A DNA stretch of 24,743 bases from CAZBPZ01 sp964493955 (GTDB taxonomy: Bacteria; Chloroflexota; Dehalococcoidia; Dehalococcoidales; Fen-1064): assembly GCA_964493955.1 (NCBI GenBank), contig CAZBPZ010000020.1:1-24743 (forward strand), read 5' to 3'. Positions 7,195 through 13,720 of the stretch are shown here, in pieces. The notes beneath the pieces are model-generated. The model saw nothing but the letters and a program-made list of their open reading frames with translations. It searched no databases and was not told the origin of the DNA. Each line of letters starts with the position of its first letter. Position 1 is the stretch's first letter. The position numbers and the translations under genes are program-made.

Positions 7195-7909
7195 CGGTCG
7201 CCTCCACCTTGCGGGCATACATGACGACGCTCTTACCGAGGACGGGGTCCAGCAGGCGTTCCAGGAGGCGGACCGGCCGCCAGCCGTGCTCGATATCCCA
7301 GACAAGGAAGCGGTGGTACAGGCGTGGCAGCCAGGCCTGCTCGCGGTCAATGCCGGCCAGGCAGCGCAGCAGCCAGTAGAAGAAGTGAAGGGCATGGCGG
7401 CGGCGGACGGCAAAGACCCTGAGGCCGTGGCGGCGCAGCAGCGAGGTCAGCTGGCGGGCACGGTACTTGCGGACATGCCCGCCCGGCCTGTGATGGTAGG
7501 CCGGTGAGATACGCCAGTAGATGGCCTCGCTGAGGAAGGTGGGCACGCTGACGGCCAGCGTGCCGCCCGGCTTCAGCACCCGGCGCAGCTCCTGCAGGGC
7601 CCTGGAGTCATCCGTCAGGTGCTCCAGCACCTCGCAGCAGATGATTTTGTCAAAGTAATCGCCGGGGAAGGGCAGGTGCAGGGTGTCTGCCTGCAGGACA
7701 AGCCACCGGGCGCGTGCCTGGCCGACGTCTTCAATCAGGCAGAGGAGCGAGTGTGTCCGGGCGGCGTTTTGCCGGTCGATGTCCAGGGCGTAGACCGTGC
7801 AGGCGGCTTCCTTGCAGGCCTGCGAGGCATGACGTCCCTGGCCGCAGCCCACGTCCAGCACGCGTTCGCCGGGCCGGATATCGAGCAGCGAATACTCAAC
7901 TGTCAGCAC
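7187..7909 (-). CDS. Class I SAM-dependent methyltransferase (Methyltransf_11-like)
   Basis: A 240-residue methyltransferase. Motif I is RVLDVGCGQGRHA (about 15-27), the strand 2 acidic residue is in ALDID, motif II is in FDKIICCEVLEHLTDD, and motif III is in RRVLKPGGTLAVSVP. The EVLEHL and LKPGG sequences are typical of the Methyltransf_11/UbiE group. The C-terminal half is basic and hydrophobic (HHRPGGHVRKYRARQL onward), as in enzymes acting on lipid-linked or glycan substrates, but this is only suggestive. The start GTG 7909 overlaps the stop of the upstream glycosyltransferase, and its own stop lies inside the next gene's start. This indicates one translationally coupled operon. Confidence 0.88.
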   Translation of the reverse strand: MLTVEYSLLDIRPGERVLDVGCGQGRHASQACKEAACTVYALDIDRQNAARTHSLLCLIEDVGQARARWLVLQADTLHLPFPGDYFDKIICCEVLEHLTDDSRALQELRRVLKPGGTLAVSVPTFLSEAIYWRISPAYHHRPGGHVRKYRARQLTSLLRRHGLRVFAVRRRHALHFFYWLLRCLAGIDREQAWLPRLYHRFLVWDIEHGWRPVRLLERLLDPVLGKSVVMYARKVEATGA

Positions 7910-9135
7910 CGGAGTACTTCCTCGTACACCTCGACCGTGCGGCGGGCTGTCTGCCGCCAGCTGAAATGCTCCTCCACCCGCCGTCGGCCCGCCTCGCCCA
8001 TGCGGCGCCGCAGCTCCTCGTTACCGAGGAGCGTTCGCAGCGCGGCGGCCAGGGCGTCCGGGTCGGCGCTGGGTATCAGGATACCGGCCCGGCCGTCTTC
8101 GCCCACTACCTCCGGTAGTGCCCCGGCCCGGGTGGAGATTACCGGCAGCCCGGAGGACATTGCCTCGGCGGCCGGCAGGCCGAAGCCTTCGTGCAGGGAG
8201 GGGACCACCGCGATGTCGGCGGTGGCATAGAGCCGGGCAAGCTCGGTGCGCTCAATCCGGCCGGTGAAGGTAACGCGGTCCTGCAGTCCGTACTCCCTGG
8301 CGAGGCGTGAAGGCTCGGCGTCGGGCGAATTATTGCCAACCACGGTAAGGCGGGCATCGGTCTCGTCCTTGATTTTGACCAGTGCCTGCAGCAGGAAATT
8401 GAGGCCTTTGGTGCGGCCGTTGCCACTGCTGACCATGATGAGGCGTTGTGGCTCCCGCGGCAGGCTGTCGTGGCGGAAGAACTCGGTGTCCACTCCGTTG
8501 AGGATGACACGAATCTTGTCACGGCTGACCTTCATGAGGCGGTGGATATCCCGGGCCGAGCGTTCGGAGACGGTGATAATGCGGTCCAGCCGGGGTGAGA
8601 CCTTGTGCTGCATGCCGACGAATGAGTAGAAGCGGCGCAGGCGGAAGCGTTGCCACCAGTTCGGGGCCTGCTCCAGCTCAATCTGCCGGTCGATGGCGAT
8701 GGGGTGGTGGATGGTGGCCACCACCGGCAGGCCGAGACGCTCTTTCATCAGCAGCAGCCCGCTGGCAAGGCACTGGTTATCGTGAATGATGTCAAACGGT
8801 AGCTCCGGGAGGATGGCGCGCAGGTAACGATAGGCGCGGATGCTGAAGGTAAAGGGCTCGGGAAAGGTACCGGCACAGGTGGCGGCGAACTCGTAGAGGC
8901 GCAGCGGGGTGTTGATGCGCCGCAGCTGCCGGGGGTCGCGGATGGGGGCGTCGTAGAGCATCAGGCTTTCAAGCCGGTGCAGGGTAATGCCTTCGGCCAG
9001 TTCCGGGTAGGGTGGGCCGGAGACCACGTGGACCTCGTGCCCCAGCCTCTGCAGCTCCCTGGAGAGATAGAAGATGTAGATGCCCTGCCCGCCGCTGTAA
9101 GGGTTGCCCCGGTATGTCAGAAGGCATATCTTCAC
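7903..9135 (-). CDS. GT4 family glycosyltransferase
   Basis: A 410-residue GT-B fold retaining glycosyltransferase that transfers a sugar from an activated donor. The N-terminal domain starts with KICLLTYRGNPYSGGQGIY, containing the glycine-rich acceptor loop. The linker has IRVILNGVDTEFF at 208-220. The C-terminal donor domain contains the EX7E signature (E316 to E324 in HEGFGLPAAEAMSSGLPVI). Length and motifs are complete. The start is GTG 9135 because MKICLLTY is the expected N-terminal strand; the ribosome binding site is poor. It is the first gene of a four-gene unit with two methyltransferases and the toroid protein, which suggests synthesis of a methylated glycan or glycolipid (inference). 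Confidence 0.92.
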   Translation of the reverse strand: MKICLLTYRGNPYSGGQGIYIFYLSRELQRLGHEVHVVSGPPYPELAEGITLHRLESLMLYDAPIRDPRQLRRINTPLRLYEFAATCAGTFPEPFTFSIRAYRYLRAILPELPFDIIHDNQCLASGLLLMKERLGLPVVATIHHPIAIDRQIELEQAPNWWQRFRLRRFYSFVGMQHKVSPRLDRIITVSERSARDIHRLMKVSRDKIRVILNGVDTEFFRHDSLPREPQRLIMVSSGNGRTKGLNFLLQALVKIKDETDARLTVVGNNSPDAEPSRLAREYGLQDRVTFTGRIERTELARLYATADIAVVPSLHEGFGLPAAEAMSSGLPVISTRAGALPEVVGEDGRAGILIPSADPDALAAALRTLLGNEELRRRMGEAGRRRVEEHFSWRQTARRTVEVYEEVLRC

Positions 9136-9236
9136 GACGGTACGCGCTCCCGGTACTGGTTGCGTAAAGCCCTGCCGGATACTGGTCTTACCGGGGACCG
9201 GGGGCTACTCTGGCCCCGCTGCCCGCGGTAGGCTAC

Positions 9237-9266
9237 ATAATACACTGGCGGTCGGCGTTGATGCAA
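9237..9266 (-). promoter_or_regulatory. Candidate promoter of the GT4 cluster
   Basis: On the minus strand, TTGCAT (9261-9266) and TATTAT (9237-9242) are separated by 18 bp. Transcription would start near 9230, giving a leader of about 95 bases before the GTG of the glycosyltransferase. The -10 matches at 5 of 6 positions and the -35 shares the TTGC pattern seen elsewhere. Confidence 0.45.
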
Positions 9267-9300
9267 TACCCGGTGAGGGGTGTGATGCCCGTTCAGGTGG

Positions 9301-9306
9301 TAGAAT
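9301..9306 (+). promoter_or_regulatory. Possible -10 box of the zinc-ribbon gene
   Basis: TAGAAT lies 36 bp before the ATG at 9343. No matching -35 hexamer is found 16-18 bp upstream, so only the -10 can be proposed. Confidence 0.35.
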
Positions 9307-9342
9307 GGGGGTATCGGCCAGGACGCGAAGGAGGCGTGTGCC

Positions 9343-9711
9343 ATGGAATGCCACCGATGTCACCGCCAGCTTAGCGAGGAGCAGGCCTACGTGTACCAGG
9401 GCAGGGTCTTTTGCGAGGACTGCCTGATGGATACCGGGCTGTCAATGCGGGAGTGTGACCCCTGGGCCACCTACGTGGACAAGCGGAGCCGGGTGCAGCC
9501 GGGGATGAAGGCGGCGGAGAGCCTGACGGAGCCGGAGCGGGAGCTCTACGAGTTCATCCGTGCCCGGGGCAGGGTGAGCCGCCAGGAAGTAATTGATGGC
9601 CTTGGTATCAGTGAGACCGAGCTCAAGGTGCAGCTCGTACCCCTGATGCACGGCGACCTTGTTAAAGAGGTGGGGCAGCAGGGCGAGCTCTTCCTGATTC
9701 CGGTGGACTAG
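9343..9711 (+). CDS. Small zinc-ribbon / winged-helix protein of unknown function
   Basis: A 122-residue protein with two visible parts. Residues 1-30 hold two CXXC pairs (C3/C6 and C24/C27) around a short beta stretch, a zinc-ribbon or half-LIM-like knuckle. Residues about 60-122 read as a small winged helix: LTEPERELYEFIRARGRVS, then a recognition-type helix around QEVIDGLGISETELKVQL, then a wing-like end GELFLIPVD. AAGGAGG at 9328-9334 is an excellent ribosome binding site, 8 bases before the ATG, so translation is well supported. I do not recognise a named family. It could be a zinc-dependent regulator or a nucleic-acid-binding adaptor. It stands alone, divergent from the glycosyltransferase cluster. 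Confidence 0.8.
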   Translation: MECHRCHRQLSEEQAYVYQGRVFCEDCLMDTGLSMRECDPWATYVDKRSRVQPGMKAAESLTEPERELYEFIRARGRVSRQEVIDGLGISETELKVQLVPLMHGDLVKEVGQQGELFLIPVD

Positions 9712-9752
9712 CCCGCCGTCCGGGCCACTCCCCGGTGCCAGGCTCTCTCGGC

Positions 9753-9807
9753 CGGTCCGCTGTGGTGGGACGTTTGACCCTGCTGCCGGGCCGGTGCTAA
9801 CCTGCCG
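9753..9807. repeat. 55-bp direct repeat flanking the assembly gap, left copy
   Basis: This block is identical to 9908-9962 on the other side of the run of N. The two copies abut the gap exactly. The pattern is that of two contig ends sharing an assembly k-mer, not of a biological repeat. Confidence 0.9.
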
Positions 9808-9907
9808 NNNNNNNNNNNNNNNNNNNNNNNNNNNNNNNNNNNNNNNNNNNNNNNNNNNNNNNNNNNNNNNNNNNNNNNNNNNNNNNNNNNNNNNNNNNNN
9901 NNNNNNN
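9808..9907. other. Assembly gap (100 N)
   Basis: Exactly 100 undetermined bases, a conventional placeholder size. The identical 55-bp flanks suggest the real distance is zero and the contigs should be merged over the repeat. If so, the zinc-ribbon gene stop and the SDR start are about 128 bp apart and no gene is hidden here. Confidence 0.95.
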
Positions 9908-9962
9908 CGGTCCGCTGTGGTGGGACGTTTGACCCTGCTGCCGGGCCGGTGCTAACCTGCCG
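9908..9962. repeat. 55-bp direct repeat flanking the assembly gap, right copy
   Basis: Identical to 9753-9807. It lies upstream of the SDR gene; no coding sequence is disturbed by it. Confidence 0.9.
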
Positions 9963-9994
9963 ATGACACCACGGCACGGGGAAAGGAGGCTGGA

Positions 9995-10771
9995 ATGACA
10001 CTGCCCGACTACTATCTGGGTGGCAAGGTGGCGCTTGTCACCGGCGCTAAACGCGGCATCGGGCGGGCGATTGCCCTCACGTTTGCCGAGGCCGGGGCCG
10101 ACGTGGCCATCTGCGGGCGGACGCTGGCAGCGCTGGAGCCGGTGGCCGGGGAGATACGGGCGCGGGGACGGCGTGCCCTGGCGGTGCAGACCGATGTCAG
10201 CCGGAGGGCAGAGGTTGAGGCACTGGTGGAGCGGGTCGTCAGGGAGCTCGGGACGATTGACGTGCTGGTCAACAACGCCGTTATCTACGCCCGCGGCTCG
10301 CTGGTGGACCTGCCGGAAGAGGACTGGGACCGAACGGTGAACGTCGGCCTGAAGGGCTATTACCTGTGCGCCCAGGCGGTGGCCCGGGTGATGATGGAGA
10401 AGCGCCGTGGCAGCATCATCAACGTCTGCTCCACCGCCGGTATCCGCCCCACCGGCTGGCAGGGGGCCTACAGCGTCATCAAGGCCGGCGACGAGATGAT
10501 GGCCAAGCTGCTGGCCGTGGAGCTGGCCGCCTATGGTATCCGTGTCAATGCGGTGGCCCCTACCGTCGTCAGGACGGAGAACACCAACGTGGAGCTGTTC
10601 CGCAATTTCATGGCGCAGCTGCCGCTGGGCCGGCTCACCGAGGTGGACGAACTGGCGGCGGCGGTACTGTTCCTGGCTTCGGATGCGGCCAGCTATATCA
10701 GCGGCCACACCCTGGTGGTGGACGGTGGCCGCATCAATACCTTCCCGCGGCCGGCCCCACCCCGTACCTAG
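9995..10771 (+). CDS. Short-chain dehydrogenase/reductase (SDR)
   Basis: A 258-residue classical SDR, an NAD(P)-dependent oxidoreductase for alcohols, sugars or keto-acyl groups. The cofactor loop is TGAKRGIG (16-23). The acidic TDV is at 66-68. The NNAG motif appears as NNAV (93-96). The catalytic set is N116, S146, Y159 and K163 (AYSVIK). The C-terminal SGHTLVVDGGR is typical. Start ATG 9995 follows AAAGGAGG (9982-9989) with 5-base spacing, one of the best ribosome binding sites in the window. It is convergent with the zinc dehydrogenase and aldolase genes. FabG-like in form, but no fatty-acid genes are near, and the substrate is unknown. Confidence 0.93.
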   Translation: MTLPDYYLGGKVALVTGAKRGIGRAIALTFAEAGADVAICGRTLAALEPVAGEIRARGRRALAVQTDVSRRAEVEALVERVVRELGTIDVLVNNAVIYARGSLVDLPEEDWDRTVNVGLKGYYLCAQAVARVMMEKRRGSIINVCSTAGIRPTGWQGAYSVIKAGDEMMAKLLAVELAAYGIRVNAVAPTVVRTENTNVELFRNFMAQLPLGRLTEVDELAAAVLFLASDAASYISGHTLVVDGGRINTFPRPAPPRT

Positions 10772-10774
10772 CGG

Positions 10775-11806
10775 CTACTCCTGCGGGAGGATGATGACCT
10801 TCAGGCACTCGCCACCACCGGCCACGAGGCGGAACCCCTTGCCCGTCTCGGCCAGCCCCAGGCGATGTGTTATCATCTCCTCCACCGGCAGCCCCCCGGC
10901 GGCAATCATCTCCAGTGCCGCCTGGTGGTCGGCCGGGCTGCCGGCGTACGAAGTCGTCAGGGTGATGTCATTGCGCCAGAAGAGGTCGTTCACCGATAGT
11001 GGTAGCTCCACCCCGGGGTCGGTGGGGGCGAAGAAGAGCACCGTGCCGCCGCGGTCAACCGACGCCAGCGCCTGGTGAAAGGCCGGGGTGGCCCCGGTGC
11101 AGACGATGACGATATCGGCCAGGCGGCCGTTGTTGGCCTCGCGCACCCTGGCCGGAATGTCATCCCCGGCCTCAAAGACGTCGTTCGCCCCGAAGCGCTC
11201 GGCGGCGGCCAGGCGGTAGCGGCTGATGTCGGTGGCAATGATGCGGCCGGCCCCCTGCCGGCGGGCCAGCATGATGTGGAGCAGACCGGCCAGCCCGCTC
11301 CCCAGCACCAGTACCGTTAGCCCTGCCTGCAGGCCGGCCCGGCGTTGCCCCCGCAGCACGCAGGCCAGCGGCTCGATGAAGGTGGCCTGCTCGTAGGTCA
11401 TGGTATCGGGCAGGTGGAAGGTGCCGCGGTCCACGTTGATGGCCGGCAGCCGCACGTACTCGGCGAAGCCACCGGGGTAGAAATTGGTGCGGCGCAGGGT
11501 CTCGCAGGTGGTGTGATGGCCGGTGAGGCAGTAGTGGCAGGTGTTGCAGGGCACGTGGTGGGCAGCACAGACCCGGTCGCCCACCCGGAAGCGGTCAACC
11601 CCTGCGCCGACAGCTACCACCTCGGCCCCGATTTCGTGGCCCAGCACCAGCGGGGCGCGGTCAAGGCGGTACCACTCCATCACGTCGCTGCCGCAGATAC
11701 CGCTGGCCCGGACCCGGAGCAGCAGCTCGCCGGGGCCAATCTCGGGTACCGGCATCTCTTCCAGGCGGACGTCCCGGTTGCTGTACCAGACGGCTACCCG
11801 CATCAT
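10775..11806 (-). CDS. Zinc-dependent medium-chain alcohol/polyol dehydrogenase
   Basis: A 343-residue MDR-family enzyme oxidising an alcohol or polyol with NAD(P). Catalytic zinc ligands are C38 (GICGSD), H57-E58 (GHE) and the E145 region (IEPLA). The structural zinc site is complete: C87, C90, C93 and C101 in CNTCHYCLTGHHTTC. The nucleotide loop is VLGSGLAG at 167-174. The sequence resembles the sorbitol/threonine dehydrogenase branch. It lies 14 bp downstream of the LsrF-like aldolase on the same strand, so the two are probably co-transcribed and may act on the same sugar or polyol phosphate route. Start ATG 11806 is followed directly by a second ATG at 11803; either may be used. Confidence 0.92.
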   Translation of the reverse strand: MMRVAVWYSNRDVRLEEMPVPEIGPGELLLRVRASGICGSDVMEWYRLDRAPLVLGHEIGAEVVAVGAGVDRFRVGDRVCAAHHVPCNTCHYCLTGHHTTCETLRRTNFYPGGFAEYVRLPAINVDRGTFHLPDTMTYEQATFIEPLACVLRGQRRAGLQAGLTVLVLGSGLAGLLHIMLARRQGAGRIIATDISRYRLAAAERFGANDVFEAGDDIPARVREANNGRLADIVIVCTGATPAFHQALASVDRGGTVLFFAPTDPGVELPLSVNDLFWRNDITLTTSYAGSPADHQAALEMIAAGGLPVEEMITHRLGLAETGKGFRLVAGGGECLKVIILPQE

Positions 11807-11820
11807 GCCACCCAGGCCGG

Positions 11821-12612
11821 TCAGGCACCTTTCTTCAGGCTGTTGTAGAGCGCCTCGGCTTCCTCGGGCGTGGCGTTACTGTGCACCAGGGCGCGGATGG
11901 CCTGGGCCATGGCTACCGGGTGCTCGTTCTGCCAGATGTTGCGCCCCAGGTTCACGCCGATGGCCCCGCGTTGCAACCCGTCATGGACAAAGTCAAAGAC
12001 CTCCCGCTCGGTGTCCACCCGCGGCCCGCCGGCCAGTATCACCGGCACGGGGCACCCCTGGGCCACCTTCTCAAACTCCTGGCACCAGTAGGTCTTGACC
12101 ACCCGGGCCCCGAGCTCGGCGGCGATGCGCGAGGCCAGCGCCAGGTAGCGGGCGTCGCGCTTTTCCAGCTCACGGCCCACGGCTGTTACCGCCATCACGG
12201 GAATGCCGTAACGCTCACCTTCGTTGACGAGCTTCGCCAGGTTGAGGAGTGACTCCTTTTCGTACTGGCTGCCCACGAATATGGAAATGCCCACCGCCGC
12301 CACGTTGAGGCGGATGGCCTCCTCCAGGCTGGTGGTGATGCCCTCGTTGGCGAGGTCGGCCCCCACCATGCTGGTACCGCCCGAGACACGCAGGATGATG
12401 GGTGGGGCGTTGTCCGGGTCCACGCAGTTCCGCAGTACCCCCCGGGTAATGAACAGGGCGTCTGAAAAGGGCAGCAGCGGCTCGATGGTGCGGCGCGGCT
12501 GCTCCAGCCGGTGCGTTGGCCCCTGGAAGTAACCGTGGTCCACCGGCAGCACCATGACACGGCCGTCCTTCTGTACCAGCCGGGCGAGGCGGTTGGCCAT
12601 TCCCCAGTCCAT
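11821..12612 (-). CDS. LsrF-like class I aldolase/thiolase (DeoC/FbaB family)
   Basis: A 263-residue TIM-barrel enzyme forming a Schiff base with its substrate. It resembles E. coli LsrF, the thiolase that degrades phosphorylated autoinducer-2: DWGMANRLARL at the N-terminus, LPVDHGYFQGPT (22-33), TRGVLRN (56-62), the Schiff-base lysine K173 in VVKTYW, CPVPVILAGG, and GVNLGRNIWQ near the end. It is shorter than LsrF by about 28 residues at the N-terminus. The start ATG 12612 has AGGAGG just upstream, and the extra 15 codons to 12657 contain the promoter. No lsr transport or kinase gene is near, so autoinducer breakdown is doubtful; a general sugar-phosphate aldolase role with the downstream dehydrogenase is likelier. 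Confidence 0.85.
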   Translation of the reverse strand: MDWGMANRLARLVQKDGRVMVLPVDHGYFQGPTHRLEQPRRTIEPLLPFSDALFITRGVLRNCVDPDNAPPIILRVSGGTSMVGADLANEGITTSLEEAIRLNVAAVGISIFVGSQYEKESLLNLAKLVNEGERYGIPVMAVTAVGRELEKRDARYLALASRIAAELGARVVKTYWCQEFEKVAQGCPVPVILAGGPRVDTEREVFDFVHDGLQRGAIGVNLGRNIWQNEHPVAMAQAIRALVHSNATPEEAEALYNSLKKGA

Positions 12613-12645
12613 TTCTTCCCTCCTGCGGCTGTGATAAGCGCCCAC

Positions 12646-12651
12646 ATTATA
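12646..12651 (-). promoter_or_regulatory. -10 box of the aldolase-dehydrogenase operon
   Basis: A perfect TATAAT on the minus strand, 34 bp upstream of the aldolase ATG. No good -35 hexamer is present at 16-18 bp. It faces away from a second TATAAT at 12704 on the plus strand. Confidence 0.55.
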
Positions 12652-12703
12652 CAACACGGGATGCTGTCCCCGTTAGGGGCTTTCGCGAGGGGCGCAGGCA
12701 GTC

Positions 12704-12709
12704 TATAAT
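12704..12709 (+). promoter_or_regulatory. -10 box of the ABC exporter operon
   Basis: A perfect TATAAT on the plus strand, about 110 bp before the proposed ATG at 12821. The hexamer 17 bp upstream is TTTCGC, a poor -35. Confidence 0.5.
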
Positions 12710-12820
12710 GGCTGAAGGGTACGTCTCCACGCCGGGGCCAGATTCCGGAACCGGGCCTGGCGCCTGGCAGGGTGGCGGTTGAAGAAGTGGAGACCTTCCA
12801 GGCTGGTTGCTGCGGCGAAC

Positions 12821-13720
12821 ATGACAACTGCTCCGGTTGTTGAAGTAAGTCACGTCCGTAAGAGCTTCGGCCGGCGCACCGTGGTGGATGATGTCTCCTT
12901 TACGCTGGAGCGGGGTGAGGTCTTTGGCCTCATCGGCCCCAACGGGGCCGGCAAGACCACCACCATCCGCATGATGCTGGACCTGGTGCGGCCCGATGCG
13001 GGCACGGTGCGGCTTCTGGGCCGCCCGCCCGATGAAGCGGTGAAGGACCACGTGGGCTACCTGCCGGAGGAACGTGGCCTTTACCTTAACCTGCGTGTGG
13101 AGGAGACACTCGTCTACCTGGCGACGCTCAAAGGGGTGGACCGCGCTGCAGCGGCACAGCGGGCCGGGGAACTGCTGGAGCAGGTGGGGATGTTACCCCA
13201 CCGCGGCAAGCGGATAAAGGAGCTCAGCCGGGGCCTGAGCCAGTTCGTCCAGTTCCTGGTGACCATCATCCACCAGCCGGAGCTGCTGGTGCTGGACGAG
13301 CCTTTCGCCAACCTGGACCCGGTCAACACGGAGATTATCAAGGACATGCTGCGCCAGCAACGCCGGCAGGGGCGGGCCATCATCCTGAGCACGCACCACA
13401 TGGACGATATTGAGGAGCTGTGTGACCGGGTGCTGATGATAGACAAGGGCAAAGACGTGCTGCACGGCCGCCTGTCCGACGTAAAGGCAGCCTACCGTGA
13501 CAACTCGGTGCTGGTGGAGTACCAGGGCGAGCCGGGAGAGCTGCGGGGGGTGGTGGGCCGGCATGATGGCAACGGCTGGACACGTTTCTTCCTTGATGGC
13601 ACTACCAGCCCGCAGGACGTACTGGCGCAGCTGGTGGCGATGGGGGTGGCCATCAGTCGGTTCGAGGTGGCCACGCCGTCGCTGCATGACATCTTCCTGC
13701 AGGTGGTGGGCCGTGAGTAA
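12821..13720 (+). CDS. ABC transporter ATP-binding protein (NatA-like)
   Basis: A 299-residue ATPase subunit of an ABC-2 type exporter. Walker A is GPNGAGKTT (39-47), the signature is LSRGLSQ (135-141, the variant usual in this branch), Walker B is LLVLDE (155-160) with D-loop NLD, and the switch histidine is H192 in STHHMDD. The last ~80 residues form the extra C-terminal domain common in NatA-type proteins. Start ATG 12821 begins at the normal N-terminal strand but lacks a clear ribosome binding site; in-frame TTG 12779, with GGGTGG upstream, is an alternative. The stop overlaps the permease start by 8 bp, so the two are coupled. The substrate (Na+, drug or lipid) is unknown. Confidence 0.93.
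   Translation: MTTAPVVEVSHVRKSFGRRTVVDDVSFTLERGEVFGLIGPNGAGKTTTIRMMLDLVRPDAGTVRLLGRPPDEAVKDHVGYLPEERGLYLNLRVEETLVYLATLKGVDRAAAAQRAGELLEQVGMLPHRGKRIKELSRGLSQFVQFLVTIIHQPELLVLDEPFANLDPVNTEIIKDMLRQQRRQGRAIILSTHHMDDIEELCDRVLMIDKGKDVLHGRLSDVKAAYRDNSVLVEYQGEPGELRGVVGRHDGNGWTRFFLDGTTSPQDVLAQLVAMGVAISRFEVATPSLHDIFLQVVGRE

Noticed and set aside
9753..9962. A biological tandem repeat or CRISPR-like unit at the gap
   Set aside because: Only two copies exist, each directly bordering the N run, and their length equals a common assembly k-mer; an assembly cause is simpler.
11821..12612. A quorum-sensing (autoinducer-2) degradation locus
   Set aside because: Only the LsrF-like protein is present; no LsrK, LsrR, LsrB or transporter genes are near.
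12779..12820. TTG 12779 as the start of the ABC ATPase
   Set aside because: It adds 14 residues before the usual N-terminal strand with no family support. Kept only as an alternative because the ATG at 12821 lacks a clear ribosome binding site.
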